Below, one piece after another: positions 63,114 to 64,000 of a DNA stretch of 64,000 nucleotides. The notes under the pieces were generated by a model, which was given only the letters and a program-made list of their open reading frames with translations, had not been told where the DNA came from and made no database searches. The stretch comes from JAMQPK01 sp035937795 (lineage in GTDB: Bacteria > Acidobacteriota > Vicinamibacteria > Vicinamibacterales > JAMQPK01), in assembly GCA_035937795.1 (NCBI GenBank), contig DASZHO010000200.1, forward strand, positions 1 through 64,000, given 5' to 3'. A program made the position numbers and the translations under genes. Each line of letters opens with the position of its first letter. Positions within the stretch are counted from its first letter, which is position 1.

Positions 63114-64000
63114 TCAGAACACGTCAAGATCCTGTCCGATGACAACCTTTCCGCGATAGATCCGCCGAATCTCCGCCAAGTATTGCTCGTCGGAGATCTC
63201 GTGACCCGGTGGACCCACGCCACGGTGATAGACGATCAGAACTCCTGGCAGTGTCTTGTTCGCAATCTCCGCGAGCTGGGTGGTTGTCGTGTGGTACTTC
63301 GGCCGGTACTGCAGCCAGTTCAGCATGTCGGCGGGCCTGTAATCTTCGGAGAATGCCTCATGTATGAGGACGTCGCATTTTTGGCAGCTCTCGATCAGCG
63401 CAGGGCTGGGGCTCGTATCGCCTGAGATCACGACCGTGCGATCAGGCGTCTGGAATCGGTAGCCGTACGCCTGCAACTCCCCGTGCGAGACCGGAAACGC
63501 CGTCACTTTGACGCGGGAGTCTTGGTAGATCAGGCCAGGCTTCACATCGTGCGCCTCGACGGCGAGCCCGCTGGTACTGCGCTGCTCCAGACCCTTGGTC
63601 CGAACGCCGATGTCGACTTGCCACGCGAGCATGATGTACTTCGTCATCGCCTCGAGACCTGTGGGACCGTACACTTTCAGCGGTCCGCGTCGGCCTTGCA
63701 CCCATGTCGTGAAGATCAAATCGGGATAGCCGACCGTGTGGTCGGAATGCAGATGGGTGATAAATGCGGTTTGCAGGTTCACGACCGCGAGGCCTTTGAT
63801 GCCTTTGTCGTAGGCGGCAGCCGCGCGTCGGACGATTCCAGGTCCCGCGTCGACGAGGTAGGGCGTGTCGTTGACGACGATGGCCGTGGCCGGTCCTGAG
63901 CGTTGCGGGTCGGCCCGTGGCGTTCCAGTCCCGAGCAGCACGACCTGTGTGTGACTCGCTGCCGGCGGCGTGGGGACCTGACGTCCGACCGCGGAATACG
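63114..64000 (-). CDS. MBL-fold hydrolase (ribonuclease Z-like), N-terminus cut by window edge
   Basis: Open on the reverse strand from base 64000 to the stop at 63114; 295 residues are visible. The cut N-terminus reads as a post-signal-peptide stretch (VGRQVPTPPAASHTQ) before VVLLGTGTPRADPQR. The metal motif is ITHLHSDHTVGY, with VVISGDTSPS and YHRGVGPPGHE further on. That is the tRNase Z / arylsulfatase-like MBL group. The family has both RNase Z and secreted hydrolases; the apparent export points to the second. The start is outside the window. Confidence 0.82.
   Translation of the reverse strand, partial: YSAVGRQVPTPPAASHTQVVLLGTGTPRADPQRSGPATAIVVNDTPYLVDAGPGIVRRAAAAYDKGIKGLAVVNLQTAFITHLHSDHTVGYPDLIFTTWVQGRRGPLKVYGPTGLEAMTKYIMLAWQVDIGVRTKGLEQRSTSGLAVEAHDVKPGLIYQDSRVKVTAFPVSHGELQAYGYRFQTPDRTVVISGDTSPSPALIESCQKCDVLIHEAFSEDYRPADMLNWLQYRPKYHTTTTQLAEIANKTLPGVLIVYHRGVGPPGHEISDEQYLAEIRRIYRGKVVIGQDLDVF

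Overview
The window is a high-GC bacterial segment dominated by surface-glycan genes on its left three quarters and by housekeeping and metabolic genes on its right quarter. The mix suggests a Gram-negative, probably an Acidobacteriota (Vicinamibacteria-like) chromosome: lipobox lipoproteins, an outer-membrane barrel, an O-antigen ligase and flippase, DUF4398, LarC and periplasmic metallo-beta-lactamase-fold proteins. The phylum is inferred from gene style, not proven. No rRNA, tRNA or CRISPR array was seen.

Layout. 1-5.7 kb: three large polytopic membrane proteins (glycosyltransferase-like) with a frameshifted gene remnant between the second and third. 5.7-6.5 kb: a gene-poor gap with an IS630 transposase scrap. 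6.5-14.9 kb (+): SxtJ, DUF5989 and a NodU/CmcH-type carbamoyltransferase, then SGNH, MBOAT and SGNH proteins and a PA14-membrane fusion, which look like a glycan-decorating operon. 14.9-21.2 kb (-): polysaccharide deacetylase, membrane protein, GT2, GT4 and flippase. 21.2-29.0 kb: four more polytopic proteins. 29.0-32.2 kb: two related lipoproteins and a GRPPKF-type putative DNA-binding protein. 32.3-38.2 kb (-): a tight six-gene operon (GT2, nucleotidyltransferase-kinase fusion, SIS isomerase, epimerase, UDP-galactopyranose-mutase-like flavoprotein, TIM-barrel isomerase) predicted to make and use an unusual activated sugar. 38.3-44.5 kb: a second PA14-membrane fusion, a third lipoprotein, O-antigen ligase and an LPG-synthase-like membrane protein. 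44.6-49.3 kb (+): an overlapping glycan operon (GT4, methyltransferase, epimerase, acyltransferase, GT4) that runs on into ttcA, dtd and an outer-membrane protein. 51.4-64 kb: glpD-like, methyltransferase, a dapF with both catalytic Cys positions occupied by Ser, DUF4398 lipoprotein, radC, larC, metG, HupE/UreJ, two tandem MBL-fold proteins, GT2, and an MBL hydrolase cut by the right edge.

How it fits together. The genes supply sugar precursors (32-38 kb), transferases (GT2, GT4 and lipid-linked-sugar-type membrane transferases), a flippase (15 kb) and a ligase (42 kb), plus carbamoyl, acyl and methyl decoration. This is what is needed to build and modify an O-antigen or exopolysaccharide. 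Remnants at 3961, 6286 and 30245 show that the locus has been rearranged by duplication, decay and an insertion sequence.
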